Counted from the first letter of the stretch, positions 8,237-18,479 are shown. The stretch: 64,000 nt of DNA from Selenomonas sputigena (GCF_026015965.1 NZ_CP110383.1:1677501-1741500); one strand, 5' to 3'. The notes: generated by a model from the letters alone, not told the origin. Numbers and translations: made by a program.

Positions 8237-8809
8237 ATGATCTATCTTCAGCTCTTCTTCGAGTTTGCCAAGGTCAGCATCTTCTGCGTCGGCGGCGGCT
8301 ACGCTTCCATGCCGCTCATTCAAGCCGCCGTCGTCGATGAGCGCGGCTGGCTGACACTCGCACAGTTCATCGACATCTTCACGATCTCACAGATGACGCC
8401 CGGCCCCATCGGCATCAACGCTGCAACCTTCGCAGGCATGACGGTCGCGGGCACTGGGGGCGCCGTGGCAGCGACGGCAGGCTTCGCCTTTCCGTCGCTG
8501 ATCCTCGGCATCGCGCTCGCCAAGCTCTTCTTCAAGTATGGCGACATCGGCTCGATCCGCGGCATCTTGAACGGCCTGCGCCCCGCCGTCATCGCTCTCA
8601 TTTGCGGCGCGGCGATCGACTTCATCCTGCTCGCCGTCTGGAACACAGAGAGCCTTCCCACAAGCTTTGATGCAACCGAATGGAGCAGCATCGTCATCAT
8701 CGCTTTCGCCCTGATCGCCATGCACTATAAATATGGCGTCATCACGATCCTCGCCGCCTCCGGCGTACTCGGCGTGCTCTTTGGCATATTGAAGAACGGC
8801 GGCATGTAG
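8237..8809 (+). CDS. Chromate transporter, CHR domain subunit 2 (short-chain type)
   Basis: The 190-residue partner of the preceding CHR gene carries the matching signature GGGYASMPLIQAAVVDERGW (about 16-35) followed by ISQMTPGPIGINAATFAGM. The QMTPGPIGINAATF form is typical of the second member of the pair, against QSMPGIVAVNACII in the first. The two halves are expected to insert in opposite topology and form one transporter. The start ATG at 8237 is preceded by GAGGGGGC. The operon ends at the bidirectional terminator 8814-8861, shared with the convergent metal ATPase gene. That neighbourhood fits a small ion-detoxification cluster, though the two transcription units are separate. Confidence 0.88.
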   Translation: MIYLQLFFEFAKVSIFCVGGGYASMPLIQAAVVDERGWLTLAQFIDIFTISQMTPGPIGINAATFAGMTVAGTGGAVAATAGFAFPSLILGIALAKLFFKYGDIGSIRGILNGLRPAVIALICGAAIDFILLAVWNTESLPTSFDATEWSSIVIIAFALIAMHYKYGVITILAASGVLGVLFGILKNGGM

Positions 8810-8813
8810 TCAA

Positions 8814-8861
8814 CCATAAGAAAAGGCACTCGCCGTACCGAGCGAGTGCTTTTTCTTATGG
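8814..8861. terminator. Bidirectional terminator, chromate transporter / metal ATPase
   Basis: Arms CCATAAGAAAAGGCACTCGC (8814-8833) and its near-exact complement (8842-8861) contain A and T runs at opposite ends, so the hairpin can stop transcription from both sides. Confidence 0.88.
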
Positions 8862-8872
8862 ACTCTTCCAGT

Positions 8873-10852
8873 CTAGTCAAATTTCCTATCGTAGAGCAAC
8901 GCCGCGATCAGGACGACGAAGCACGAACCGGCATTGTGCACGAGCGCGCCCGTCGTAGGATTGAGCTCCTGCATGAGCGACAGGACGATGGCGGCGAAAT
9001 TGATGCACATCGATAGCGTGATGCTGAGCTTGATCGTCGTCGCCGTGGCATTAGCGAGGCGCTTGAGGTAGGTCACCTCGCCAACATCGTCGCGCATCAG
9101 CGCTATGTCGGCGGCTTCGACGGCGATGTCGCTTCCCATCGCGCCCATAGCCGCGCTGACGTCAGCACACTTCAAAGCGGGTGCGTCGTTCACGCCATCG
9201 CCAATCATCAGAACTTTGCGCCCCTTTTCCTGCAGTTTCCTGACATGTGCGACCTTATCTTCGGGCAGAAGCCCCGCATGAACCTCGTCGATTCCGACTT
9301 GGCTCGCAAAGTAGGCGGCGGCTTCCTTGTTGTCGCCCGTCAGGAGCACGGTGCGCACATCCATAGCGTGCAGGCGCTCGACCATCGCCTTCGCCTCGGG
9401 GCGCAGCGTATCGGAGAGGGCGAGCGCACCGATGCACCGCTCCCCTTCCGCCGCGAGCACGAGCGCCTTGCCTTCGGCGCGCAGACGCTCCAAAGCTTCA
9501 CGCATCGGCGCTTCCAACATGACACCGTTTTCCGCGAGGTAGCTCTCGCTGCCGCATAAGAGTTTTCGCCCTGTGACCTTTGCAGAGACGCCCCTGCCCG
9601 CCGTCATGCGAAAATCTTCCGACGGCGCAAGCACGATGTCCTGCGCCTTCGCATGGGCGACGATCGCCTTGCCCAGCGGATGCTCGCTCCTCGCCTCAGC
9701 GGAGGCGACGATTTGGAGCAATTCCTCTTCTTTGACAGTTTCAGCAAAGGGCAGGACATCGCTGACGGAAAGTTTGCCACAGGTCAATGTGCCCGTCTTG
9801 TCGAAGGCGATCGTATCGACCTTGCCCATCTTTTCCAAGGTCTCGCCCGATTTGATGATGACGCCGCGCTTCGTCGCCTGACCGATCGCCGCCATGATCG
9901 CCGTGGGCGTCGCTAAGACGAGAGCGCACGGACAGAAGACGACCATCAGCGTGACGGCAATGATGATGTTCGCCGTCACAGCATAGGCGCCGACGGCGAG
10001 CACGAGCACGATGGGCACGAGCCAACTCGCCCAGCGGTCGGCGATGCGCTGCATCGGCGCCTGCTTCTCCTCGGCTTCCTGCACCATGCGGATGAGCCTT
10101 TGCAGAGAACTCGATTCGCCGACCTCCTTCACTTCGACATCGACCGAGCCGAAGCAGTTGAGCGTGCCGCAGAAGACCTCTTCGCCCATGCCCTTGTCGA
10201 CAGGCAAGGATTCGCCCGTCATGACGGACTGATCGACGGAAGTCTCGCCTGCGAGAATCGTGCCGTCCACGGGAATCCGTTCGCCGGGCAGGATGCGCAG
10301 CACATCGCCGCGCACGATCTCTTCGAGCGCGATCATTTCCTCCATGCCGTCTCGGATTCTCCGGCCCTGCGTCGGCGAAAGCGCGAGGAGATTCTTCAGA
10401 CCTTTCTTCGCACGCTCCGTAATCGCCTCTTCAAGAAGTGCGCCGAGCGCCATGATGAAGGCGACCTCGCCCGCCGCGAAGAGATCACCGATGGCGATTG
10501 CCGCAAACATCGCCATCGAGATCAGAAGCGCCGATGAGATCTTGCTGATGCCGCGATTGTAAATGATGCGCCAAACGGACAGATAGAGCAGCGGAATGCC
10601 GCAGATGACGACCGTAACCCATGCGGGGTCGAACGGCAAAATCTGCATGGGCGCCGCTTCCGCGCCGAACTCCTCCATCACATGCGGCACGAGATCGAGC
10701 AGCAGGAACGCTGCCGCCACGAGCGTCATGGAAAGGCTCGCGAGAAAATCGTTGAGCTTCTTGAGAAGCGCCGCCGCACTTTGCAGTCTGGAGCAGCCAT
10801 AGCCGCTTGGCTGCAAAGGTTTCTTTCCCTGCACCGCATTCGCCTCTGCCAT
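8873..10852 (-). CDS. Heavy-metal translocating P1B-type ATPase without an N-terminal metal-binding domain
   Basis: The 659-residue protein has the full P1B core: the actuator motif TGES, the transmembrane metal-site CPC (about residues 305-307) within CPCALVLATPTAI, the phosphorylated aspartate in DKTGTLT (D about 351), a GDGVNDAPAL hinge and a final HNAGSCFVVLIAALLY helix typical of zinc/cadmium-type pumps. It would export a soft divalent or monovalent metal across the inner membrane. The usual N-terminal GMTCxxC domain is absent; only Cys20 lies in the short N-terminus. ATG 10852 follows GGGGGATC at good spacing. The gene is divergent from a TetR regulator, with an operator between them, unlike the common ArsR or MerR control. 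The exact metal is unresolved. Confidence 0.85.
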   Translation of the reverse strand: MAEANAVQGKKPLQPSGYGCSRLQSAAALLKKLNDFLASLSMTLVAAAFLLLDLVPHVMEEFGAEAAPMQILPFDPAWVTVVICGIPLLYLSVWRIIYNRGISKISSALLISMAMFAAIAIGDLFAAGEVAFIMALGALLEEAITERAKKGLKNLLALSPTQGRRIRDGMEEMIALEEIVRGDVLRILPGERIPVDGTILAGETSVDQSVMTGESLPVDKGMGEEVFCGTLNCFGSVDVEVKEVGESSSLQRLIRMVQEAEEKQAPMQRIADRWASWLVPIVLVLAVGAYAVTANIIIAVTLMVVFCPCALVLATPTAIMAAIGQATKRGVIIKSGETLEKMGKVDTIAFDKTGTLTCGKLSVSDVLPFAETVKEEELLQIVASAEARSEHPLGKAIVAHAKAQDIVLAPSEDFRMTAGRGVSAKVTGRKLLCGSESYLAENGVMLEAPMREALERLRAEGKALVLAAEGERCIGALALSDTLRPEAKAMVERLHAMDVRTVLLTGDNKEAAAYFASQVGIDEVHAGLLPEDKVAHVRKLQEKGRKVLMIGDGVNDAPALKCADVSAAMGAMGSDIAVEAADIALMRDDVGEVTYLKRLANATATTIKLSITLSMCINFAAIVLSLMQELNPTTGALVHNAGSCFVVLIAALLYDRKFD

Positions 10853-10876
10853 AAAGATCCCCCATTTCCTTATTCC

Positions 10877-10937
10877 TTGACAAGGTGACATCCTCTTTCG
10901 TACAATAAATGCAATAAAGAACATAGTGTTCTTTATT
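10877..10937 (+). promoter_or_regulatory. tetR promoter and 25-bp palindromic operator
   Basis: TTGACA (10877-10882), an 18-base spacer and TACAAT (10901-10906) drive the TetR gene. Directly downstream is a perfect palindrome with arms AATAAAGAACA (10913-10923) and TGTTCTTTATT (10927-10937) around TAG. It covers the expected start of tetR transcription and the upstream region of the divergent ATPase gene. This is the position expected of a TetR-family operator controlling both units. Confidence 0.72.
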
Positions 10938-11031
10938 ATTCTAAGCAAACGTCCGCAAGAAAACAACGGATGATTGAAGCACCGCGTTTCTTACGGAACA
11001 TCTCGATAGATTTGTACGGCGAGGGGGATTT

Positions 11032-11592
11032 ATGGACAGACGACAGAAAAAGACGAGGGCGGCGATCTTTGCCGCTTTCAGCGAGCTTGCAGCGAAGAAG
11101 CGCTACAACAAGATCACGGTGCAGGAGATCATCGACAGCGCCGACATCGGACGCACGACTTTCTACGCGCACTTTGAGACGAAGGACGATCTCCTCAAGG
11201 CTCTGTGCGAGGAGCTTTTTGGTCACATCGTCGGCAGCGCGATGGACCGCACGCACACGCACGGGCTGTACTCGGACAGCGATGCGCCCCACTCCGTTTT
11301 CCTGCACCTCCTGCAGCATCTCGAAGAGAACGACAGCAATATCCTCGGACTGCTGTCGTCCGCGAGCAGCGACATCTTCCTGCGCTACTTCAAGGACAGC
11401 TTGAAGGAGCTCGTGCGCCTGCACATCGTCGCGCATGGAAGGGAAAATCCTGCCGTGCCGCAGGATTTCCTCGTCAACCACATCACGGGCAGCTTCGTCG
11501 AAATGGTACTGTGGTGGATCAAGGGCGGCCGGAAGATGAAGCCCGAAGATCTTGACCGCTGCTTTCGCGCCGTGATCGAGCCGATTCTCTAG
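11032..11592 (+). CDS. TetR/AcrR family transcriptional regulator
   Basis: The 186-residue protein has an N-terminal TetR helix-turn-helix (about 8-52): ITVQEIIDSADIGRTTFYAH, followed by FETKDDLLKAL. The C-terminal ligand-binding domain is divergent and ends in an aromatic helix (FVEMVLWWIKGGRKM) as in the TetR_C_8-like group. GAGGGGGATTT precedes the ATG. It is divergent from the metal ATPase, and a perfect 25-bp palindrome lies between the two genes, so autoregulation and control of the ATPase are likely. The ligand is unknown. TetR control of a P1B pump is unusual, so the true signal might be an organic compound or a metal complex rather than a free ion. Confidence 0.88.
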   Translation: MDRRQKKTRAAIFAAFSELAAKKRYNKITVQEIIDSADIGRTTFYAHFETKDDLLKALCEELFGHIVGSAMDRTHTHGLYSDSDAPHSVFLHLLQHLEENDSNILGLLSSASSDIFLRYFKDSLKELVRLHIVAHGRENPAVPQDFLVNHITGSFVEMVLWWIKGGRKMKPEDLDRCFRAVIEPIL

Positions 11593-11633
11593 CATGAAGG
11601 ACGCAAGTATCACTGGCTAGAAGAGATTTTTAA

Positions 11634-11642
11634 TGCTATAAT
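11634..11642 (+). promoter_or_regulatory. Extended -10 promoter of the Rpn-family gene
   Basis: TGC-TATAAT (11634-11642) is a consensus extended -10. No convincing -35 is seen, as expected for this class. It lies about 20 bases before the GTG start. Confidence 0.5.
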
Positions 11643-11662
11643 GACAGAAAGAAGGTGAGTTC

Positions 11663-12667
11663 GTGCAAAAAGAGGAACAGACTTCAGAAAAAGATCATAC
11701 ACTTCCTTACCAAAATCCAATCTACGACCAACACGCCAAACGTCTACTTTCACAAAGAGCCATCATGGCGCGCCTTCTCAAACGAACCGTACCAGAATTT
11801 GAAAAAGTCTCCATTTCCGACATCGCCGAAAAATACATCGAAGGCACGCCGCAAATCAGTGAGATTCCTATCGACCGAGATAAGACGAATACGGTGAGAA
11901 AAACTCCTAAAGAAATCTTTGGCGATGCCACGGAAAACGTCGCCATCACCGAAGGTTGGATTCGCTTCGACATCTTATTTCGCGCACGCGTCCCAAAATC
12001 AGGAGAATTGATCACATTGATCGTCAACGTCGAGGCGCAGAGAACACAGCGTAGGTCGAAACTCGGCTACGCACTTTTACGTCGTGCCATTTACTATGCC
12101 AGTCGCTTGATTTCCTCACAAAAGGAAACCGAATTTACTGGGTCTTCCTACGATGATATCAAGAAAGTTTACAGCATCTGGCTCTGCATGGATTCCCCCA
12201 ACGGCAAAAGCGCCATCAATCGCTACGAACTGAATGAACATCACATTCTTCACTGCCATAAGGAAAATCGCGTCGACTATGACTTGATAAGCATCATCAC
12301 GATCCATCTTGGAGACGAGCAGCAGCTAAACGAGGATTGGCTCATCCGTTTTCTAAAAATCCTATTCAAGGATACAAAGACGTCTCCATCAGAAAAGAAG
12401 AACCTACTAAAAAATGAATTCGATCTTGATACGACTACAGATATAGAAGAGGAGTTGAAGACGATGTGCAACCTGAGTACAGGCATCTATGAGCGGGGCA
12501 TGGAACGCGGTATGGAGCGCGGTATGGAGCGCGGCATAGAAAAAAATCGCTTGGAGACAGCACTTTCTATGCTCAAAGAAAATCTTCCCCTCGATATGAT
12601 TGCCCGAATTACAAACCTATCACTGGACAAGATCAAATCCTTGCAAAAAGAACATTCGATACATTGA
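11663..12667 (+). CDS. Rpn family PD-(D/E)XK nuclease / transposase-like protein
   Basis: The 334-residue protein matches the Rpn (recombination-promoting nuclease, PDDEXK_2) family. It has an N-terminal FKRLLSQ-type region, a WIRFDILFRARV core strand whose aspartate is followed by LIVNVEAQR (the D...ExQ active-site pattern), and a C-terminal tail. The tail holds a near-perfect tandem repeat, GMER-GMER-GMER-GIEK (about 274-290), encoded by four 12-base units near 12496-12543. Such tails are common in Rpn proteins and prone to copy-number change. The start is GTG at 11663 after GAAGGTGA. The gene is more AT-rich than its neighbours, suggesting horizontal transfer. The tRNA-Ser promoter overlaps its stop codon. 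A DNA endonuclease or anti-phage role is inferred. Confidence 0.82.
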   Translation: MQKEEQTSEKDHTLPYQNPIYDQHAKRLLSQRAIMARLLKRTVPEFEKVSISDIAEKYIEGTPQISEIPIDRDKTNTVRKTPKEIFGDATENVAITEGWIRFDILFRARVPKSGELITLIVNVEAQRTQRRSKLGYALLRRAIYYASRLISSQKETEFTGSSYDDIKKVYSIWLCMDSPNGKSAINRYELNEHHILHCHKENRVDYDLISIITIHLGDEQQLNEDWLIRFLKILFKDTKTSPSEKKNLLKNEFDLDTTTDIEEELKTMCNLSTGIYERGMERGMERGMERGIEKNRLETALSMLKENLPLDMIARITNLSLDKIKSLQKEHSIH

Positions 12668-12692
12668 CAGCCTGCGCCCCTTTTGCTAAAAT
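12664..12692 (+). promoter_or_regulatory. Promoter of tRNA-Ser
   Basis: TTGACA (12664-12669), a 17-base spacer and TAAAAT (12687-12692) make a near-consensus promoter. Its -35 overlaps the TGA stop of the Rpn-family gene. Confidence 0.8.
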
Positions 12693-12707
12693 GGTACAGC
12701 AAGTCAC

Positions 12708-12796
<89 letters not shown>

Positions 12797-12820
12797 TGAT
12801 GAAATAAACGACGCATAGAT

Positions 12821-12866
12821 AAAAAGACGGGGCATGAATCTTCGGATTCATGCCCCGTCTTTTTTG
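12821..12866. terminator. Bidirectional terminator, tRNA-Ser / atp operon
   Basis: A perfect 20-bp inverted repeat (12821-12840 and 12845-12864) around a TTCG tetraloop has A and T runs at the two ends. It ends both the tRNA-Ser transcript and the minus-strand atp operon. Confidence 0.92.
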
Positions 12867-12873
12867 AGGTTGC

Positions 12874-13299
12874 TTACTTGTCGTAGGATGTCTTTGTCGC
12901 ATCGAGACGCGCGATGGCGCGGCGCAGAGCTGCTTCGGCACGCTGGAGGTCGATCTCCTTCGATGCCGAGGCGCTGCGGAACGCCTCGATGCGTTCCTTG
13001 GCGCGCCGGTAAGCGCGCTGGGCGCGGTTGATATCGATATCGATCGGCTCTTCGGCGGCCGAGGCGAGCACCGTGATCTTTTCGGGCTGCACTTCCATGA
13101 AGCCCCCGGAGACAGCGATGAGTTCTTCGCGGTCGGGGAACTTCACATGCATGGCATGGGGCAGCAGTCCCGTGACAAGCGGCGCGTGATGTGGCAGGAT
13201 GCCGAGTTCGCCGCCCGTCGAGCGCACGATGAGCATGGCGATGTCGTCGCTGTAGACAACTCGGTCGGGGGAGACAATTTCGAGCTTGATGGAAGCCAC
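12874..13299 (-). CDS. atpC: F-type ATP synthase epsilon subunit
   Basis: The 141-residue protein is the last gene of the complete atp operon. It has the epsilon N-terminal beta-sandwich (EIVSPDRVVYSDDIAMLIV, then GELGILPHHAPLVTGL, and AVSGGFMEV) and a C-terminal helical hairpin rich in Arg and Ala (RAKERIEAFRSAS ... AEAALRRAIARL). Epsilon sits on the central stalk with gamma, couples rotation to catalysis and inhibits ATP hydrolysis. The start is GTG at 13299 after AAAGGAGGG, three bases after the atpD stop. Its length of about 140 residues is normal. Transcription ends at the hairpin 12821-12866. Confidence 0.97.
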   Translation of the reverse strand: MASIKLEIVSPDRVVYSDDIAMLIVRSTGGELGILPHHAPLVTGLLPHAMHVKFPDREELIAVSGGFMEVQPEKITVLASAAEEPIDIDINRAQRAYRRAKERIEAFRSASASKEIDLQRAEAALRRAIARLDATKTSYDK

Positions 13300-13302
13300 G
13301 AA

Positions 13303-14727
<1,425 letters not shown>

Positions 14728-15579
14728 TTACTTCAAGGCTTCCGCACCGCCCACGATCTCGGTGATCTCGCGGGTTATGCCAGCCTGACGCACTTTGTTG
14801 TAGTGCAGGTCGAGCTTACGGATGAGTTCCTCGGCGTTGTCCGTCGCGTTGCTCATCGCGTTCATGCGGGAGCTGAGTTCGCTCGCGGCGGACTGCAAGA
14901 GCGCCGCGTACACCGTCGTCACGAGGTACTGCGGCAACAGGAAGCCCAGGACTTCCTCCGCCGACGGCTCGTAGAAGTACTCCGCATGAGGGCCTTCCTT
15001 CGCCTCGCCGAGCCCTCTAAAGGGCAGGAGCTGCATCGTTTCCGGCACACAGCTGATCGACGAGATGAAGCGCGTGTAGACCATGTGGATCTCCTTGATG
15101 CCGCCTTCGGTGAAGCGATTCGTAAGATCTTGGGCGATCGTGCGCGCTTCTTCGTAAGTCGGACGCTCGCTGATGCCGATGTAGGATTCCGCGACATCGA
15201 AGCCTCTGTGCTTGAAATGATCGCGCGCCTTGCGGCCCACGGTCACAAGCGTCGTCTTCGACTTGTCTTCAACGAGACTCGCGACGAGCTTGAATACGTT
15301 GCTCGAATAAGCACCCGCAAGCCCTTTGTCAGCGGCACAGACGAGATAGAGCGTCTTGCCGTCCGGATGCGTCTCCAACAGCGGATGGCTGAAATCGCCG
15401 GCATTCGCCGCGATGTCCTTGACCACCTGGACCATCTTCTCTGCGTAGGGGCGGTTGTTCGTCGCCGCATCCTTGGCACGGCGCAGCCTTGAGGTCGCGA
15501 TCATATTCATAGCGTTCGTGATCTGCTGGATGCTTTTTACGCTCTTGATCCTTCGGCGTATATCCTGCAAGCTAGCCAA
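14728..15579 (-). CDS. atpG: F-type ATP synthase gamma subunit
   Basis: The 283-residue central-stalk subunit starts with the family signature ASLQDIRRRIKSVKSIQQIT NAM and ends with LHYNKVRQAGITREITEIVGGAEAL. These two conserved terminal helices form the rotating coiled coil inside the alpha3beta3 head. The Rossmann-like middle (YLVCAADKGLAGAYSSNVFK) is also typical. Translation probably starts from TTG at 15579 preceded by GAGGTGATTC. It lies 17 bases after atpA and 12 before atpD, in the standard bacterial order. Confidence 0.97.
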   Translation of the reverse strand: MASLQDIRRRIKSVKSIQQITNAMNMIATSRLRRAKDAATNNRPYAEKMVQVVKDIAANAGDFSHPLLETHPDGKTLYLVCAADKGLAGAYSSNVFKLVASLVEDKSKTTLVTVGRKARDHFKHRGFDVAESYIGISERPTYEEARTIAQDLTNRFTEGGIKEIHMVYTRFISSISCVPETMQLLPFRGLGEAKEGPHAEYFYEPSAEEVLGFLLPQYLVTTVYAALLQSAASELSSRMNAMSNATDNAEELIRKLDLHYNKVRQAGITREITEIVGGAEALK

Positions 15580-15596
15580 AATGAATCACCTCGCTA

Positions 15597-17117
15597 TTAT
15601 TCTTTGACCCTGTAAGAAATCGTCTCCTTGAACTCCTCGATGCACTTCTTGATCTCGGCTTCCAAAGCATCGTCGAGCTTCTTCTGCTCAGCGACTTTCT
15701 TGCCGACATCGGCATGGCTTGCGTGCATGAACTTGATGAAGTCCTCCTGGAACTTGACGACTTTCTCGACGGGGATGTCCGCGAGGAAGCCGCGCACCGC
15801 CGTGAAGAGCACGAGCACCTGATCCTCGACGGCGAGCGGCGTGTACTGCGGCTGCTTCAAAGTCTCGACCATGCGTGCGCCGCGATCGAGCTGCTCCTTC
15901 GTCGCCTTGTCGAGGTCGGAACCGAACTGCGCGAAAGCAGCGAGCTCACGGTACTGTGCAAGGTCGAGGCGCAAGGTGCCCGCGACCTGCTTCATCGCCT
16001 TGATCTGCGCCGAGCCGCCGACGCGCGAGACGGAGAGGCCGACGTTGATAGCCGGGCGGATGCCCGAGTAGAACGCGTCGGTTTCGAGCATGATCTGACC
16101 GTCTGTGATCGAGATGACGTTCGTCGGAATGTATGCCGAGAGGTCGCCTGCCAGCGTCTCAATGACAGGCAGAGCCGTGATGGAGCCTGCGCCAAGCTCA
16201 TCGGAGAGCTTCGCCGCGCGCTCTAGAAGGCGCGAGTGCAGGTAGAACACGTCGCCCGGATAGGCTTCACGCCCCGGCGGACGGCGCAGCAGAAGCGACA
16301 TCGCGCGGTAAGCGGCGGCATGCTTCGTCAGATCGTCGTAAACGCAGAGTGCATGGCCGCCCTTGTACATGAAGTACTCCGCCATGGCGACGCCCGCGTA
16401 CGGCGCAAGGTACTGCAAGGGAGCGCTGTCCGCCGCCGTCGCAGCGACGACGATGGAATATTCCATCGCGCCGGCATCTTCGAGCGTCTTGACGACGCGT
16501 GCGACCGTCGACGCTTTCTGGCCGATGGCAACATAGACGCAGATGCAGTTCTGTCCCTTCTGGTTGAGGATCGTATCGACGGCGATCGCCGTCTTGCCCG
16601 TGCCGCGGTCGCCGATGATGAGCTCGCGCTGGCCGCGGCCGATCGGCACGAGGCCGTCGATCGCCTTGAGGCCTGTCTGCAGCGGCTCATGGACGGACTT
16701 TCTGTCCGCGATGCCCGGCGCGGAGAACTCGACGGCGCGATGCTCTGCCGCCTGAATGGGTCCCTTGCCGTCGATCGGACGCCCGAGAGCGTCGACGACG
16801 CGGCCGACCATGTTCTCGCCGACCGGCACCTGCATGATCTTCTTCGTGCGCTTGACCGTCGCACCTTCCTTGATTTCCGTGTCGCCGCCCAAGATAACGG
16901 CGCCGACGTCGTCCTGATCGAGGTTCAGGGCAAGACCGTATACATCATTGCCGAAATCGAGCAGCTCGCCTGCCATGGCTTTCGTGAGGCCGTGGATATG
17001 GGCGATGCCGTCACCGATCTCGATAACAGTGCCGACATCATCGACGTTCAGATCGACGTTGTAGTTCTTGATCTGGTCTTTGATGATGGCCGTTATTTCT
17101 TCCGGATTCATTTTCAT
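15597..17117 (-). CDS. atpA: F-type ATP synthase alpha subunit
   Basis: The 506-residue non-catalytic nucleotide-binding subunit has the P-loop [11 protein letters not shown] (about 169-179), the [14 protein letters not shown] segment, the [12 protein letters not shown] strand with the [19 protein letters not shown] signature, and the [16 protein letters not shown] region. The N-terminus ([17 protein letters not shown]) contains the stator-binding helix. ATG 17117 has GGGGTG about ten bases upstream; ATG 17111 is an alternative two codons in. It is flanked by atpH and atpG with short gaps. Confidence 0.98.
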   Translation of the reverse strand: MKMNPEEITAIIKDQIKNYNVDLNVDDVGTVIEIGDGIAHIHGLTKAMAGELLDFGNDVYGLALNLDQDDVGAVILGGDTEIKEGATVKRTKKIMQVPVGENMVGRVVDALGRPIDGKGPIQAAEHRAVEFSAPGIADRKSVHEPLQTGLKAIDGLVPIGRGQRELIIGDRGTGKTAIAVDTILNQKGQNCICVYVAIGQKASTVARVVKTLEDAGAMEYSIVVAATAADSAPLQYLAPYAGVAMAEYFMYKGGHALCVYDDLTKHAAAYRAMSLLLRRPPGREAYPGDVFYLHSRLLERAAKLSDELGAGSITALPVIETLAGDLSAYIPTNVISITDGQIMLETDAFYSGIRPAINVGLSVSRVGGSAQIKAMKQVAGTLRLDLAQYRELAAFAQFGSDLDKATKEQLDRGARMVETLKQPQYTPLAVEDQVLVLFTAVRGFLADIPVEKVVKFQEDFIKFMHASHADVGKKVAEQKKLDDALEAEIKKCIEEFKETISYRVKE

Positions 17118-17139
17118 CTTATGCTGTCACCCCAATTTC

Positions 17140-17682
17140 TCACTTGTTCGCCAGTATCTCGGCGCGCAGTGCTGCAAGTCTGCCCTGTACGCTGCCGTCG
17201 ATGCGCTTGTCGCCGATCTGGGCGATCGCACCGCCGATGATGGCGGCGTCGATGTGCTTCCTGAGCTTCACGCTGCGCCCCGTCGCCTTTTCGAGCTTTT
17301 CGGCAAGAAGCTTTTCCAGCGCTCCCGTCAACGGATGCGCCGTCGTGATGTCCGCGACGACGATGCCCTGCGCCTCGTTGGAAAAATCTTGATACTGAGC
17401 ATCTATGACCTCCAGAAGGTCCATGCGATGCTTGTCGATCAAGAGCATGATGAAGTTCTCAATATCCGAGGAGAGTTCGCCCGAGAAAATCTTCTTGAAC
17501 AGCGATTTCTTTGCTTCAGGCGGCACCTGCGGATTCGTTGCGAAGCCTCGGAGCATCGGCTCATCGAATACGGCGCGCGTCACGCCCGTGAGTTCTTCGC
17601 CGTACTCCTTGAGTTTCTTCTCATCCGCGGCAATCTCGAAAATGGCGCGCGAATACTTTTTCGCCAGTTGCAGATTCAGCAT
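17140..17682 (-). CDS. atpH: F-type ATP synthase delta subunit
   Basis: The 180-residue delta (OSCP) subunit links the peripheral b-stalk to the top of the alpha3beta3 head. The N-terminal six-helix domain (LQLAKKYSRAIFEIAADEKKL) and the C-terminal ADITTAHPLTGALEKLLAEKLE region with a GGAIAQIGDKRIDGSVQGRL ending are canonical. The ATG at 17682 overlaps the atpF stop by seven bases, implying translational coupling between the two stator subunits. The length is normal for the family. Confidence 0.96.
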   Translation of the reverse strand: MLNLQLAKKYSRAIFEIAADEKKLKEYGEELTGVTRAVFDEPMLRGFATNPQVPPEAKKSLFKKIFSGELSSDIENFIMLLIDKHRMDLLEVIDAQYQDFSNEAQGIVVADITTAHPLTGALEKLLAEKLEKATGRSVKLRKHIDAAIIGGAIAQIGDKRIDGSVQGRLAALRAEILANK

Positions 17683-18179
17683 GAGAGATCACCAAGCTTT
17701 TCGTTGCCGAGTCGATCGGCGAACTCGGCGATGAGGCTCTCGTTCGCCTTCTCGTCGAGGTTCTTCGCGATGACCTTGCTCGCCGCCGCCATCGAAAGGG
17801 CAACGACCTCGGCGCGAAGCGTCTCCGCTGCCGCGCGGCGCTCGCGCTCGATCTCCTCCGCCGCAGACTTCTTCATCTGCTCAATATCGCGCTTCGTCTT
17901 CACGACGCTCTCATCGCGCTCTTCCGCCGCCTGACGCGAAGCGGAGTCGATGATGCTTTGCGCCTTGACGCGGGCGCTCGCGAGCTGATCCTCGTATTCC
18001 TTCTTGAGGGCTTCGGCCTTTTCCACGTCCTCGTCCGCTTTGGCGAGGCTCATTTCGATCTTCTTCTGACGCTCCTGGAGCATGTTGACGATCGGCTTAT
18101 AGGCAAAGGCGCGAAGCAGCACGACAAGAATCAGGAAGTTCAGGATCTGAGCCGCAAGGGTCCAATTTATATCGATCAA
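17676..18179 (-). CDS. atpF: F-type ATP synthase b subunit
   Basis: The 167-residue b subunit has one N-terminal membrane helix (INWTLAAQILNFLILVVLLR, about 4-23) followed by a long, charged, uninterrupted helix rich in Lys, Glu and Ala that forms the dimeric peripheral stalk. The start appears to be TTG at 18179, preceded by GGGGGTACAG. The 3' end overlaps atpH by seven bases. Only one b-type gene is present, so the stalk is a homodimer rather than a b/b' heterodimer. Confidence 0.95.
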   Translation of the reverse strand: MIDINWTLAAQILNFLILVVLLRAFAYKPIVNMLQERQKKIEMSLAKADEDVEKAEALKKEYEDQLASARVKAQSIIDSASRQAAEERDESVVKTKRDIEQMKKSAAEEIERERRAAAETLRAEVVALSMAAASKVIAKNLDEKANESLIAEFADRLGNEKLGDLSC

Positions 18180-18224
18180 TTTGCTGTACCCCCTTTTCTG
18201 TGATAGAGAGAATTTATGCTCTCC

Positions 18225-18479
18225 TTATTTCGTCAGAAGCGGGTTCGCATAGAGCATGATCAGGGCAACAACCGTCGCGATGATCGCCATAGCCTCGATC
18301 AGACCGACGGAAATCAGCGTGTTCGTGAAGAGGGTATTCTTCGCCTCTGGCTGACGCGTGATGCCTTCGATGAAACGAGCCGTGACAAGACCGTCGCCGA
18401 TGCCGGCGCCGATCGCGGCAAGACCCATCGTAATACCTGCGCCAATCAAAGCGGCTGCTACCATAATCGCGTTTTCCAT
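18225..18479 (-). CDS. atpE: F-type ATP synthase c subunit (rotor ring)
   Basis: The 84-residue two-helix proteolipid has the polar loop RQPE (42-45) and the ion-carrying glutamate Glu62 in helix 2 (GLIEAMAI). The residue after Glu62 is Ala, not the Ser or Thr of sodium-binding rings. The helix 1 position that is Gln in sodium types is Asp29 (GAGIGDGL). These features favour proton coupling with an extra acidic residue in helix 1, a point worth testing. ATG 18479 was chosen because AAGGAGGAAA precedes it; upstream in-frame codons lack a ribosome site. It lies between atpB and atpF in the usual order. Confidence 0.95.
   Translation of the reverse strand: MENAIMVAAALIGAGITMGLAAIGAGIGDGLVTARFIEGITRQPEAKNTLFTNTLISVGLIEAMAIIATVVALIMLYANPLLTK

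Noticed and set aside
11663-12667. Reading the Rpn-family gene as part of an insertion sequence
   Set aside because: No terminal inverted repeats or target duplications were seen around the gene; the promoter of tRNA-Ser overlaps its end and is intact.
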